The notes under the pieces were generated by a model, which made no database searches, was not told the origin of the DNA, and saw nothing but the letters and a program-made list of their open reading frames with translations. Positions 7,289 through 15,242 of a stretch of 34,038 bases of DNA are shown piece by piece. The stretch covers positions 1-34,038 of the forward strand of contig JAVHYF010000042.1 of the NCBI GenBank assembly GCA_031119205.1. The letters are read 5' to 3'. The stretch is from Moraxellaceae bacterium (lineage in GTDB: Bacteria > Pseudomonadota > Gammaproteobacteria > Burkholderiales > Rhodocyclaceae). Position 1 is the stretch's first letter. Each line of letters starts with the position of its first letter. The position numbers and the translations under genes are program-made.

Positions 7289-9235
7289 TCAGGTGTGTGC
7301 CTCGGGCGCGTGCACGCCCAGCCCCGACCAGGTATTGCGCCCCCTGGCCTTGGCCGCGTAGAGCGCCTGATCGGCCTGGTGCAGCAACTCGTCAGGCGTC
7401 GCCTTTCCGTCGCACAAGGCGAAGCCGATGCTGGTGCCGACCGTGAGCACGAGTTGATCTACCGGCATGTCGCGATTGATCGCCGTGATGATCTTCTGCG
7501 CGACCTGCTCGGCCTGCGTGCCGCCACTCTCGGTCAGGCCCTCGATGATGACGACGAACTCGTCTCCGGCCAGCCGCGCGATGATGTCCGTCTCGCGCAG
7601 GGTGCCGCGCAAGCGGTTGGCGAACTCCTTCAGCACGGCGTCGCCGACGCCATGGCCGTGGGTGTCGTTGATCGACTTGAAGCGGTCGATGTCGAGGAAC
7701 AGCAGGGCCATCGGTTGCCTGCGCCGTCGCGTGCGTGCCAGTGCTGCCTGCAGCTGGGCCTCGAAGCCACGACGGTTGGGCAGTCCGGTCAGGGTGTCGG
7801 TGATGGCCTGCACCGCCAGCTTCCTCTCGGCTTCCTTGCGTTCCGAAATATCGTGCAGGAAGGCCGCATAGCTGCGGCCCCTGGCCGTAGGCGGCAGGGC
7901 GGTGACGGTCACCTCGCAGGGTATGGTACGGCCGTCGCGGCACAGGGCCGGTAGCTCCAGCCGTTTGCCGAGCACGCGGGCCTCACCGGTGAGCGCCAGT
8001 TGCTCCATGTCCTTGAAGTGGGCCTCGCGATACTGGGGCGGGATCAGGGAGTCACCGATGCGCTGGCCCAGGGCTTCGCTGCGGGTCCAGCCGAAGGTGC
8101 TCTCGGCCTGGTGGTTCCATTCGATGATCTGGCCCTTGTCGTCGAAGCAGATATAGGCGTCCTGTGCGTTCTCCAGCACCGCGCGGAGCTCTGCCTCGCG
8201 TAGCGCGAGCAGGGATTCGGAGCGCTCGCGCTGGTGGATGGCGTCGACGAGGATGTCGTTCGCCTCCTGCAGCTCGGCGGTGCGGTCCTTCACGCGTTGT
8301 TCGAGTTGCTGGTGCAGGGCGTGCAGTTCGCCCTCGGCCTGCTTGCGTGCGCTGATGTCCTCGATGACGGCGATGAAATGGTGTGGCCGGTCGTTCTCGC
8401 GCACCAGCGTGACCGTCAGATTGGTCCAGACGACGCTGCCATCCGGGCGCAGGTAGCGCTTCTCCAGGGTGTAGTCGTTGCGCTTGCCTTCCAGCAATTG
8501 CTTCACGAGGCCGAGGTCGATATCGAGATCGTCCGGGTGGGTGATTTCCTGGAAGCTCAGCTGCGCTAGTTCGTCGGCCTGCCGGCCGAGGATGTCTGCC
8601 AGCTTGGGGTTGATGCGCATCCAGCGCCCGTCCAGTCCGACGATGCCGATGCCGATGGCGGCACGTTCGAAGCTGGCGTTGTAGAGCGCCTCGTTGTCGC
8701 TGACGACGCGCTCGTTCTCCTCGGCGACGCCACGTGCCTGGATGGCGGCCTCGCGATGCAGCAGTTCGCGTTGGGCGATCTCAGCGAAATCGCGCAGCAA
8801 ACCGAGTTCGGATTCGCTGAACTTGCGCGGTTTGTCGTCCACCGCGCACAGCGTGCCGAGCGCCAGTCCGTCGGCACTCAGCAGTGGCACGCCGGCATAG
8901 GCACGCACATGCGGATCACCTGTGACGACGGGGTTGTCGGCGAAGCGCTCGTCCTGCGTCGCGTCCGGGATGACGAAGGTGTCGCTGCCGTGGATAGCGT
9001 GGGCACAGAACGAGATGGCGCGCGGCGTCTCGCTGTCGTCGATGCCGACGCGCGACTTGAACCATTGGCGGTTCTCGTCGACCAGGGAAACCAGCGCGAT
9101 CGGCACGTCCAGCATCTGCGCGGTCATCCGCGTCAGGGCGTCGAAAGCGGGCTCCGGGTCGGAGTCCAGGATGTCCAGCGATCGCAACAGCGCGAGGCGC
9201 TGTGCCTCGTTGTGTGTCGGAGGGGCGATGAGCAT
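7289..9235 (-). CDS. GAF-PAS-PAS-GGDEF diguanylate cyclase
   Basis: This 648-residue cytoplasmic signalling protein is counted from the ATG at 9235 (AGGA 7 nt upstream; a TTG nine codons earlier is possible). The order is GAF (about 10-165; CAHAI, then AGVPLLSADGLALGTLCAVD), PAS (about 180-300), a coiled-coil-like helix, a second PAS (about 345-470; AFLHDISERKEAE), then GGDEF (about 475-640). The catalytic motif is AGDEF, a variant often found in active cyclases, and DTLTGLPNRRGF and FLDIDRFKSIND are intact. RETD, five residues upstream, matches the product-inhibition I-site. It should make c-di-GMP from two GTP. It lies 100 bp downstream of a chemoreceptor gene on the same strand. Confidence 0.92.
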   Translation of the reverse strand: MLIAPPTHNEAQRLALLRSLDILDSDPEPAFDALTRMTAQMLDVPIALVSLVDENRQWFKSRVGIDDSETPRAISFCAHAIHGSDTFVIPDATQDERFADNPVVTGDPHVRAYAGVPLLSADGLALGTLCAVDDKPRKFSESELGLLRDFAEIAQRELLHREAAIQARGVAEENERVVSDNEALYNASFERAAIGIGIVGLDGRWMRINPKLADILGRQADELAQLSFQEITHPDDLDIDLGLVKQLLEGKRNDYTLEKRYLRPDGSVVWTNLTVTLVRENDRPHHFIAVIEDISARKQAEGELHALHQQLEQRVKDRTAELQEANDILVDAIHQRERSESLLALREAELRAVLENAQDAYICFDDKGQIIEWNHQAESTFGWTRSEALGQRIGDSLIPPQYREAHFKDMEQLALTGEARVLGKRLELPALCRDGRTIPCEVTVTALPPTARGRSYAAFLHDISERKEAERKLAVQAITDTLTGLPNRRGFEAQLQAALARTRRRRQPMALLFLDIDRFKSINDTHGHGVGDAVLKEFANRLRGTLRETDIIARLAGDEFVVIIEGLTESGGTQAEQVAQKIITAINRDMPVDQLVLTVGTSIGFALCDGKATPDELLHQADQALYAAKARGRNTWSGLGVHAPEAHT

Positions 9236-9269
9236 GACGGAATCCTCAGGCCTTGCCGGCAATGGCTAC

Positions 9270-9307
9270 AAGGGAACTGACGGCCATCGTCGGCCATCAG
9301 TTCCCTT
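9270..9307. terminator. Long hairpin between chemoreceptor and cyclase genes
   Basis: aagggaactga (9270-9280) pairs perfectly with tcagttccctt (9297-9307); inside, after one mismatch, ggcc pairs with ggcc around a 6-nt loop. It lies in the gap after the chemoreceptor stop. No T-tract follows on the minus strand, so it may be a weak terminator or an mRNA 3' stabiliser. Confidence 0.5.
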
Positions 9308-9335
9308 GCGAGCATTCTTCCTCTGCCCGATGTGC

Positions 9336-10964
9336 TTACGCCAAGCGGAATTTCCCTACTGTCTGGGAGAGCTCCTGCGCGACATCCTTGAGGCCTTGCA
9401 CGGTCGAGGATACGGACTCGGCGGCGGCACTGTTCTCGTCGGCCATCTGGGCGATGGCCTCGATCTCGCGTGCCACCTGGGTGCTGGCGCCGCGCTGTTC
9501 CTGCAGGGTGCCGCGGATGTCGACCACGGCATTGCGCACGCCATCCGCGCTGCTGCGGATGTGCGTCATGGCCTCGGTGGCGGTGTCGGCGGCCGTCACC
9601 ACCTGGCCGACGACCTCGCGATTGCGCTGCATGGCGTCGACCACACGGGTCGCACCTTCCTGGATGGTGGTCACCATGCTGCTGATTTCATGCGCAGATA
9701 CGGTAGTGCGCTCGGCCAGCTTGCGCACTTCATCGGCCACGACGGCGAAGCCACGGCCCTGTTCGCCGGCGCGTGCGGCTTCGATTGCGGCATTCAGCGC
9801 CAGCAGGTTGGTCTGGTCTGCTACCTCGCGGATCATCACGGTGATGGCACCGATCTGGCGGACGTTTTCCGACAGCGTCAGGATTTCGTCCGAGGCTTCG
9901 TCCACCTTGGTTTCGATCTCGCGGCTGGCGCGCGAGGCGTCCATGACGACCTGCTCGCCACTGCTGGCGTGCTGACCCGCCTGCGTGGCTTTGTCACTGG
10001 CTTCGGTGGCGTTGGCGGTGAGCTGATCGACGCTGACGGTCAGCTGTTCGACCGCTGCTGCCGATGCGCTGGCCGATTCACTCTGCGCCTGCGAGCTTTG
10101 CGCCACCTGCAGCGAGGCCGTGGCGAGCACCTCTGCCGACGATGACACCTGGTTTGCTTTCTCCGATACGTCGCGCAGCAACTGGGTGAGGTTGCCCTGC
10201 ATGTCGCGCATTGCCCGAAGCGTCTGGCCGATTTCGTCGCCATGGACGGGCACTTTGTCCCAGCTGGCGGTCAGGTCTCCACCGGCGATGCGGGTGGCGA
10301 TGTCCTTCGCCTGCAACAGGGGCCCGCGGATCAACTGGGTCAGCCAGATCGCGCAGCTGGAGGTCAGTACCAGCAGCAGGACGGCGCCGATGCCCAGCTG
10401 CCAGCGCGCCTGGGTGTACAGGGTGTTGCTCTCGTGGCCGGCAGCGGTCATCTGGTCCTCCACGAGGCTGCCCAGTTCGGCGAGCTTGGTGGACAGCGCG
10501 TCACTCTTCGGCTGCCAGGTGCTGCCGAAGTAGGCGAGGGCTTCCGCCTTCTGGTCGGCGCGGATCTGCGCATACAGCGTGGGGTACATCTTGCCCAGTT
10601 CGGCGCGCAGCTCGGTGGCCTGGTCCAGCAGCGCCCGTGCTTCCGGAGCGATCAGCTTCTGCGTGAGTTGCTGAAAGACGGCGTCGTTTTCGTGGCGCAG
10701 CTTCTCGACGTTGGCGATGCGGGTTTCCGCCTCCTGCTTGTCCGCAGTGAGGACGGCACCGGTCACGTGTTCGACGATCTCGCCAATGTTCTGCTTCGCA
10801 TCCTCGACGAAGGCAACCTTGGGGTAGCGATCCTCGATCACCTGCTCACTGAGCTGGTGGACCATGCTCAGCTCATAGATGGCCAGCCCTGCCATCCCCA
10901 GCATCAGCAGGACTGCAACGCCGAATCCGACTCCGAGTTTCTGTCCCACCGGCCAGTTCTTCAT
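9336..10964 (-). CDS. Methyl-accepting chemotaxis protein with four-helix-bundle sensor
   Basis: This 542-residue chemoreceptor has TM1 at about residues 11-30, a 160-residue all-helical periplasmic domain of the 4HB_MCP type, and TM2 at about 190-209. A HAMP domain ([20 protein letters not shown]) leads into the long signalling coiled coil. The hairpin tip [19 protein letters not shown], which contacts CheA and CheW, is intact. GGAG lies 7 nt before the ATG. It senses a small ligand in the periplasm and signals to the flagellar motor; the ligand cannot be predicted. A GGDEF cyclase follows on the same strand. No C-terminal CheR-docking pentapeptide is present (ends KFRLA). Confidence 0.95.
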   Translation of the reverse strand: MKNWPVGQKLGVGFGVAVLLMLGMAGLAIYELSMVHQLSEQVIEDRYPKVAFVEDAKQNIGEIVEHVTGAVLTADKQEAETRIANVEKLRHENDAVFQQLTQKLIAPEARALLDQATELRAELGKMYPTLYAQIRADQKAEALAYFGSTWQPKSDALSTKLAELGSLVEDQMTAAGHESNTLYTQARWQLGIGAVLLLVLTSSCAIWLTQLIRGPLLQAKDIATRIAGGDLTASWDKVPVHGDEIGQTLRAMRDMQGNLTQLLRDVSEKANQVSSSAEVLATASLQVAQSSQAQSESASASAAAVEQLTVSVDQLTANATEASDKATQAGQHASSGEQVVMDASRASREIETKVDEASDEILTLSENVRQIGAITVMIREVADQTNLLALNAAIEAARAGEQGRGFAVVADEVRKLAERTTVSAHEISSMVTTIQEGATRVVDAMQRNREVVGQVVTAADTATEAMTHIRSSADGVRNAVVDIRGTLQEQRGASTQVAREIEAIAQMADENSAAAESVSSTVQGLKDVAQELSQTVGKFRLA

Positions 10965-11151
10965 TGCATTGCTCCATCGCGATTGTTCGTCTTGCGTACA
11001 ACGGATGCCGCAGCGCGGAATGAAGGGGCGGCTGTCATGCGAAGTTTGAACTCCACGGCAGGTTGGTATTCGCCCGGGTGTGGCGCCCCGGGCGGTCCGA
11101 CGATGACGGGAGCTATTGCAGTCTCAAGCTTTGACAAATCGTGCCCATAGC

Positions 11152-11180
11152 TTGTCCAAATTGATTAGGACTCCTAGTAT
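11152..11180 (+). promoter_or_regulatory. Promoter of the MarR operon with palindrome over the -10
   Basis: TTGTCC (11152-11157) and TAGTAT (11175-11180) are spaced 17 bp. The -10 ends 6 nt before the ATG at 11187, implying a leaderless message. The perfect 11-bp palindrome TAGGACTCCTA (11166-11176) overlaps the -10, a natural place for repression, and MarR proteins commonly autoregulate this way. A TTGACA at 11131-11136 is an alternative -35 but has no -10 at the right distance. The 222-bp gap back to the chemoreceptor start shows no other site I can support. Confidence 0.5.
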
Positions 11181-11186
11181 TCGGCC

Positions 11187-11867
11187 ATGGCTACGAACGA
11201 CTTCCAACGACAGCAGGCTGCAACAGGGCTGGACCAGCTCGCCGCACTGGTGCGGGCCCAGTCCTGGAAGGACGATGGCACGCCGCCACTGCCGCCCACC
11301 CAGAGCGCCGTGCTGCGCATGCTGGACGCCGCCAGCGGCGCCTTGCGGGCCGGGCAGGTGGCGCAGCGCCTGGGGGTCTCGGCGGCAAGTCTCAGCGATT
11401 CGCTCAAGGCGCTGGAGGCCCGTGGCTGGATCACGCGGGACGCCGATCCTGACGATGGACGCGCGGTCCGCCTCGCGCTGACCCGCAAGGGCCGCAGCGT
11501 GGCGAAGCGCCTGAACGATCCGCAACGCGGGCTGACGGGCCTGATGGGGGGATTGGGCGAGCAGGACCTGGGGGCGTTGCTCCGGGTGACGCAGCTGCTG
11601 GTGTACGAGGCCCAGCAGCAGGGGCTGGCGAATGGCCCGCGGACCTGTCTGGGCTGCAGTTACTTCCAGGCGAACGCGGGGGGCGAGGCCGGCAAGCCGC
11701 ACTTCTGCGGCTTCATCGGCAAGGCCTTCGGTGACCCGGAGCTGCGTGTCGACTGCGCCGAGCAGTCGCCGGGCGGGCCAGCGCAGGTGCAGGAGAGCGT
11801 GCTGCGGTTCCGGCGTCTGGCCGACCTGCAAGCGCCGGCAGACGGGCCGCAGAAGGCGATGCCCTGA
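11187..11867 (+). CDS. MarR-family regulator with C-terminal four-cysteine cluster
   Basis: This 226-residue protein has a MarR winged helix over about residues 35-110: the recognition region is LGVSAASLSDSLKALEARGW and the wing is RDADPDDGRAVRLALTRKG. It is much longer than a usual MarR (about 140-160). The extension holds C154-x2-C157, H172-x-C174 and C190 (TCLGCSYF, KPHFCGF, LRVDCAEQ). The spacing suggests a metal site (zinc or Fe-S) or a thiol switch. The gene lacks a Shine-Dalgarno sequence and may be leaderless. It is followed by an exported protein (137 bp) and a CPGC redoxin on the same strand, suggesting redox- or metal-responsive control of these. I recall MarR-like proteins with this C-terminal block, but know of no experimental role. 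Confidence 0.85.
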   Translation: MATNDFQRQQAATGLDQLAALVRAQSWKDDGTPPLPPTQSAVLRMLDAASGALRAGQVAQRLGVSAASLSDSLKALEARGWITRDADPDDGRAVRLALTRKGRSVAKRLNDPQRGLTGLMGGLGEQDLGALLRVTQLLVYEAQQQGLANGPRTCLGCSYFQANAGGEAGKPHFCGFIGKAFGDPELRVDCAEQSPGGPAQVQESVLRFRRLADLQAPADGPQKAMP

Positions 11868-11881
11868 ATGGATTGAAGGAT

Positions 11882-11959
11882 TCCTCCCATTGGGAGGATG
11901 CAAGGATCCGCGATTGCGGAAAGAGTGGGCGGCATACCGACTGCAATCGGTCGCCGCCC
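11882..11959 (+). promoter_or_regulatory. Three consecutive RNA hairpins between the MarR and exported-protein genes
   Basis: Within a 137-bp gap, three perfect or near-perfect stems follow one another: tcctccc/gggagga (11882-11888, 11892-11898), tccgc/gcgga (11907-11911, 11916-11920), and a compound stem of gggcggc/gccgccc (11927-11933, 11953-11959) enclosing accga/tcggt (11936-11940, 11947-11951). No T-tract follows, and GAGGAG (11991-11996) and the next ATG come 32 nt later. They could set differential expression of the operon, stabilise the downstream mRNA, or form a regulatory leader. Confidence 0.45.
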
Positions 11960-12004
11960 GGTTCCCCCGACCCACCATCGAAGCAAGTTAGAGGAGTAGT
12001 GATT

Positions 12005-12760
12005 ATGAAACAGAAAACAATGACCATCCTTGCCGCCGCCGCGCTCGCCCTGGGCAGCGCTGCAGTGGGCGCCCACGACGCCGCGAAGCACGCCGGCGGC
12101 ATCCAGGCCAAGCCGAACAAGGCCGTGAAAGCCGACTTCGACATCGTCCATGCCAAGGTGACCACGGACAAGAACGTCGTCACCTTCCATATGGCGGTGT
12201 CGGGCAAGGCGGGCAAGTCCCGTCCGGCGAAGACCGGCAAGCTGGCGGGCAGCAACGTGTTCTCGTACGTCTGGCCGACCACCATCGACCCTTATGAAGT
12301 CGGGTTCGAGCGTGGCGCCGGCATCCTGGCGATGGCGCTGACCTCGCACCCGGACTTCGACGACACACCGCTGTACGACGAGAACGGCGACGGCAAGCTC
12401 GATAACGACGGCGACCTGTGGCACAGCCACTGGGTGGTACTGAAGCCGAACGAGGCCTGTGGCCCCGGTGCGCTGGGTGTGGTCGACATCCCGGAAGGTG
12501 CCAAGCCGCGCCTGCCCAAGACCTGGCCGGGCTTCCCGATCCTGCTCGACAGCCCGGGCTGGGACCCGACCTTCAAGGGCGAGACGGTAGAAGTGCGCGT
12601 GCCCTTCGATGACGCTGGCGTTGCCGCGGCGGCGAAGTTCGACGGCGTGACCGCAGGCCTGCGCGTCAATGCCAGCGTGCATGCCCCGCTGCTGTGTGTG
12701 GTGGATGTGTTCAAGGTGGCGTCGGGCGATCTCAGCCTGCCCGGCAAGCCCAACCAGTGA
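12005..12760 (+). CDS. Exported protein of unknown function with calcium-loop-like motif
   Basis: I do not recognise this 251-residue protein. A signal peptide (residues 1-23, hydrophobic ILAAAALALGSAAVGA) precedes a mature chain starting near His24, so it is probably periplasmic or secreted. Residues 125-137, DENGDGKLDNDGD, resemble an EF-hand or thrombospondin-type-3 calcium loop and are followed at once by WHSHW. There are two cysteines, Cys152 (NEACGPG) and Cys231 (LLCVVD), which could form one disulfide. GAGGAG lies 8 nt before the ATG. It sits between a Cys-rich MarR regulator and a redoxin. Possible roles are metal or calcium binding or being a redox client; none is shown by the sequence. 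Confidence 0.8.
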   Translation: MKQKTMTILAAAALALGSAAVGAHDAAKHAGGIQAKPNKAVKADFDIVHAKVTTDKNVVTFHMAVSGKAGKSRPAKTGKLAGSNVFSYVWPTTIDPYEVGFERGAGILAMALTSHPDFDDTPLYDENGDGKLDNDGDLWHSHWVVLKPNEACGPGALGVVDIPEGAKPRLPKTWPGFPILLDSPGWDPTFKGETVEVRVPFDDAGVAAAAKFDGVTAGLRVNASVHAPLLCVVDVFKVASGDLSLPGKPNQ

Positions 12761-12782
12761 CGTCCGTGTAAGTGACGCGTGA

Positions 12783-12812
12783 ATGGCGGGTGGCTGCAAA
12801 GCCGCCTGCCAT
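12783..12812 (+). promoter_or_regulatory. Intercistronic hairpin with GNRA-type loop before the redoxin
   Basis: atggcgggtggct (12783-12795) pairs along all 13 positions with agccgcctgccat (12800-12812), with two G-U pairs, around a GCAA loop. AAGGAG starts 7 nt later (12819-12824) and the redoxin ATG is at 12831. It has no T-tract. Likely roles are mRNA stabilisation or control of ribosome access. Confidence 0.55.
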
Positions 12813-12830
12813 CACCGCAAGGAGAACATC

Positions 12831-13394
12831 ATGAGTGAAGCACATAGTGAAGCCTACAGACCCGCGCCACCCTGGCAGGTGACGCAATGGTTCAACACGA
12901 CCCGGTCGCTCAGCCTTGAAGCTCTGCGCGGCAAGGTGATCGTGCTGGAGTCGTTCCAGATGCTGTGCCCCGGCTGCGTGGCGCACGGCCTGCCGCAGGC
13001 GCAGCGCGTGCGCGCTACCTTCCCGCGTGACCAGGTGGAAGTCATCGGCCTGCACACCGTGTTCGAGCACCACGCGGCGATGACGCCGACCTCGCTGGAG
13101 GCCTTCCTGTACGAGTACCGCATCGACTTTCCGGTCGGCGTGGACAAGGCGGGAGAGGGTGAGGCGGTGCCGCAGACCATGCGTGCCTACGCGATGCGTG
13201 GCACGCCGACACTGACTTTGATCGACGCGCAGGGGCGGCTACGCCATCAGCATTTCGGTCAGGTCAGTGACCTGCTGCTGGGCGCGCAGATCGCGCAACT
13301 GGTGCAGGAGGCGGAGGCTGTCCGGGCGGTGGATGCGGCAGGAGAGCGTGCCGCCGCCGGAGCCTGCAGTGTGGATGGCGTCTGCGAGCCCTGA
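12831..13394 (+). CDS. Thioredoxin-fold redoxin with CPGC active site
   Basis: This 187-residue protein has the redoxin/TlpA-like fold. FQMLCPGCVAHGLPQ places the active-site pair at Cys46 and Cys49, and GTPTLTLID gives the cis-proline (Pro126) opposite it. There is no signal peptide, so the protein is probably cytoplasmic, unlike most TlpA-type thiol reductases. The tail ends in a second pair (Cys179, Cys185; CSVDGVC), which could act as a resolving or relay pair. AAGGAG lies 6 nt upstream. It is the third gene of the apparent MarR operon. A reductase or peroxidase-like role is inferred from fold; the partner is unknown. Confidence 0.85.
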   Translation: MSEAHSEAYRPAPPWQVTQWFNTTRSLSLEALRGKVIVLESFQMLCPGCVAHGLPQAQRVRATFPRDQVEVIGLHTVFEHHAAMTPTSLEAFLYEYRIDFPVGVDKAGEGEAVPQTMRAYAMRGTPTLTLIDAQGRLRHQHFGQVSDLLLGAQIAQLVQEAEAVRAVDAAGERAAAGACSVDGVCEP

Positions 13395-13396
13395 GT

Positions 13397-13418
13397 TGCA
13401 GCGCCCTCGGGCGCTGCA
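13397..13418. terminator. Hairpin between convergent redoxin and glycosyltransferase genes
   Basis: tgcagcgccc (13397-13406) pairs perfectly with gggcgctgca (13409-13418) across a 2-nt gap (effective loop about 4-6 nt). It fills the 26-bp space between two convergent stop codons. It lacks a T-run on both strands, so a bidirectional terminator is inferred from position and stem strength. Confidence 0.5.
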
Positions 13419-13420
13419 GC

Positions 13421-15103
13421 CTAAGGTGTGGCGGCGGCCACCGCGATCACCGGTGCGCGCCGCCACAGCGTGATGCTGTCGGCCTGGCGGCCGCGGCCAC
13501 GCTGGTGTGTCCACACCACCAGCCAGTCGGCGCCGGCAGCGGGTTCGTCGCTGCGGCCGGTGGCGAAGGTGATCATCAGCGGGCAGCTCGCAGCCGCCGT
13601 CGCTGACGGATCCAGCCGCAACTGCTCGTGGAAGTAGAAGGCCGCGCGCTGGCTGTCCCCCGCGCCACGACTGGCGATGCAGGTGCCGGGCGGGACGTAC
13701 TGCAGCACATGGCGCGCCATCTGGTTGGCAATCGTCTCGTAGCTCTTGGTGTGGTCGATCCACGGCAGCCACAGCGTGGCGGCCAGCCCCCACAGCAGGG
13801 TGACGCCCAGCGCCCAGTGCAGGGCTCCGCGCAAGGGGAAGTAAGGCATCCGCACGAGCGCCACGATCCACGCGACCGACAGGCACAGGGCCAGGACCAG
13901 CAGCAGCCAGGACCAGGTGGGCGCATAGTCCGGCGCCAGACGCAGGACGTTACGCGCCAGCGGTGCGGGCCAGCCGAACTGGCTGGCACTCCAGGCGAGC
14001 CACACGAAGATGCCCAGCGCGCAGAAGGTCATGATGCCGAACCAGTCGAACAGGTTGGCAGCACCGCGGCGCAGGCGCGTCACCTCGCTGGCAGCCAGCA
14101 GGATGAAGGCCGGCAGCAGCGGCATCGCGTTGGCAGGACGCAGCGTTCCCGTCGTGATGACGACCAGCAGCGACAGCAAGAGGCCGGACAGCAGCAGCGC
14201 GTGCGGGTAATTGCTCAAGACCTGTCGGCGACGCCACAGGGCGTACAAGGCCACGGGCCACAGCGGCCAGGTGAACCAGCCGATCTGCTCGCCCGTTGCG
14301 CGCAGGCGGGCGAGGTGGCCGGCATGCGGCAGGCTTTCGGCCAGCTCCTGGCGCCACCAGGCGCTGAGATGTTCGGGTGCCCAGACTGCCAGGGCCAGCG
14401 GCCATAGCACGGACAGCAGCAAGGCCACGCCCAGGCCGGTGAGCAGGCCGCCGCGTTGGCTGCCCTGGCGGCACTCACGGCAGCCCAGCACCAGCAATGC
14501 CCAGAGCGGAAGGGTCAGCAACAGGCCATGCAGGCCATTGGTGAGGAAGGCCGCACCAGCGGCTGCGCCAGCGATCAGGCCGCCACGCTTCGCGTCGCGT
14601 GGCATCAACGCCAGACCGTACAGGTTGGCGACCTGCATCGCCATCAGCAACATCATCGGCTGGGCTTCGTGCGCATGCACGACGAGGCCGATGGAGCCGA
14701 TGCCGAGCAGCAGCGCTGCCGTACCGGCGGTTTCGTCGAAGAGCAGGCGGGCGGTTTCGCGCAGCAGCCACAGGGAACCGAGGACAGCGAGCACCGTGCC
14801 GAGGCGGATCGCGTCAGCCAGCGGCAGCAACCAGCCGAGCAGGGCGCCGGTGACCGCGCCCAGCCAGTGCAGCAGCGGCGGGCTGTCGGTCCAGGGCAGG
14901 CCGGCTACGGTGGGTACCAGCCAGTGGCCGTCATGCAACATCTCGAAGGCGATGCCGATGTGAAGCGCGTCGTCACCACGCCACGGCGCGTGTCCCAGGT
15001 TGCCCGGCAAGGCATAGGCCAGCGTCAGGACGGCCAGGAACCACAACGGCAGCTCGATGCTGCGGTTGCGCGGGGTGTCGATGAACTCCATCGGTGGGGA
15101 CAT
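13421..15103 (-). CDS. GT39/ArnT-like membrane glycosyltransferase
   Basis: This 560-residue integral membrane protein has about a dozen hydrophobic segments and a soluble C-terminal part (about 450-560). Between TM1 and the next segment lies an acidic loop, WRGDDALHIGIAFEML, comparable to the catalytic Asp/Glu loop of polyprenol-phosphate-sugar transferases of the GT-C fold (ArnT, PMT). LPWTDSPPLLHWLGA follows, as in ArnT-like proteins. It would move a sugar from an undecaprenyl-linked donor to lipid A, a protein or another acceptor at the periplasmic face. The donor and acceptor are unknown, and no arn genes lie nearby. A start at 15091 is also possible; neither has a clear ribosome binding site. 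It appears to be a single-gene unit. Confidence 0.8.
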   Translation of the reverse strand: MSPPMEFIDTPRNRSIELPLWFLAVLTLAYALPGNLGHAPWRGDDALHIGIAFEMLHDGHWLVPTVAGLPWTDSPPLLHWLGAVTGALLGWLLPLADAIRLGTVLAVLGSLWLLRETARLLFDETAGTAALLLGIGSIGLVVHAHEAQPMMLLMAMQVANLYGLALMPRDAKRGGLIAGAAAGAAFLTNGLHGLLLTLPLWALLVLGCRECRQGSQRGGLLTGLGVALLLSVLWPLALAVWAPEHLSAWWRQELAESLPHAGHLARLRATGEQIGWFTWPLWPVALYALWRRRQVLSNYPHALLLSGLLLSLLVVITTGTLRPANAMPLLPAFILLAASEVTRLRRGAANLFDWFGIMTFCALGIFVWLAWSASQFGWPAPLARNVLRLAPDYAPTWSWLLLVLALCLSVAWIVALVRMPYFPLRGALHWALGVTLLWGLAATLWLPWIDHTKSYETIANQMARHVLQYVPPGTCIASRGAGDSQRAAFYFHEQLRLDPSATAAASCPLMITFATGRSDEPAAGADWLVVWTHQRGRGRQADSITLWRRAPVIAVAAATP

Positions 15104-15197
15104 GGGGCGCGAATGGGCGAATGGCTGACGGCAGGGATGCGCGATTGTAGCCGCGCTGCCGGCTGGCGCCGTACCGGTATGTAAGCGGATGCAAGGC

Positions 15198-15217
15198 GCG
15201 GGGCTCGCGCGCCCCGC
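15198..15217 (-). terminator. GC-rich hairpin after the FMN reductase gene
   Basis: gcggggc (15198-15204) pairs perfectly with gccccgc (15211-15217) around a 6-nt loop. It lies 25 bp past the reductase stop on the minus strand. There is no T-tract, so confidence is limited. Confidence 0.4.
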
Positions 15218-15242
15218 TTCGGTTGGGGGTGCTTGATCTGGC

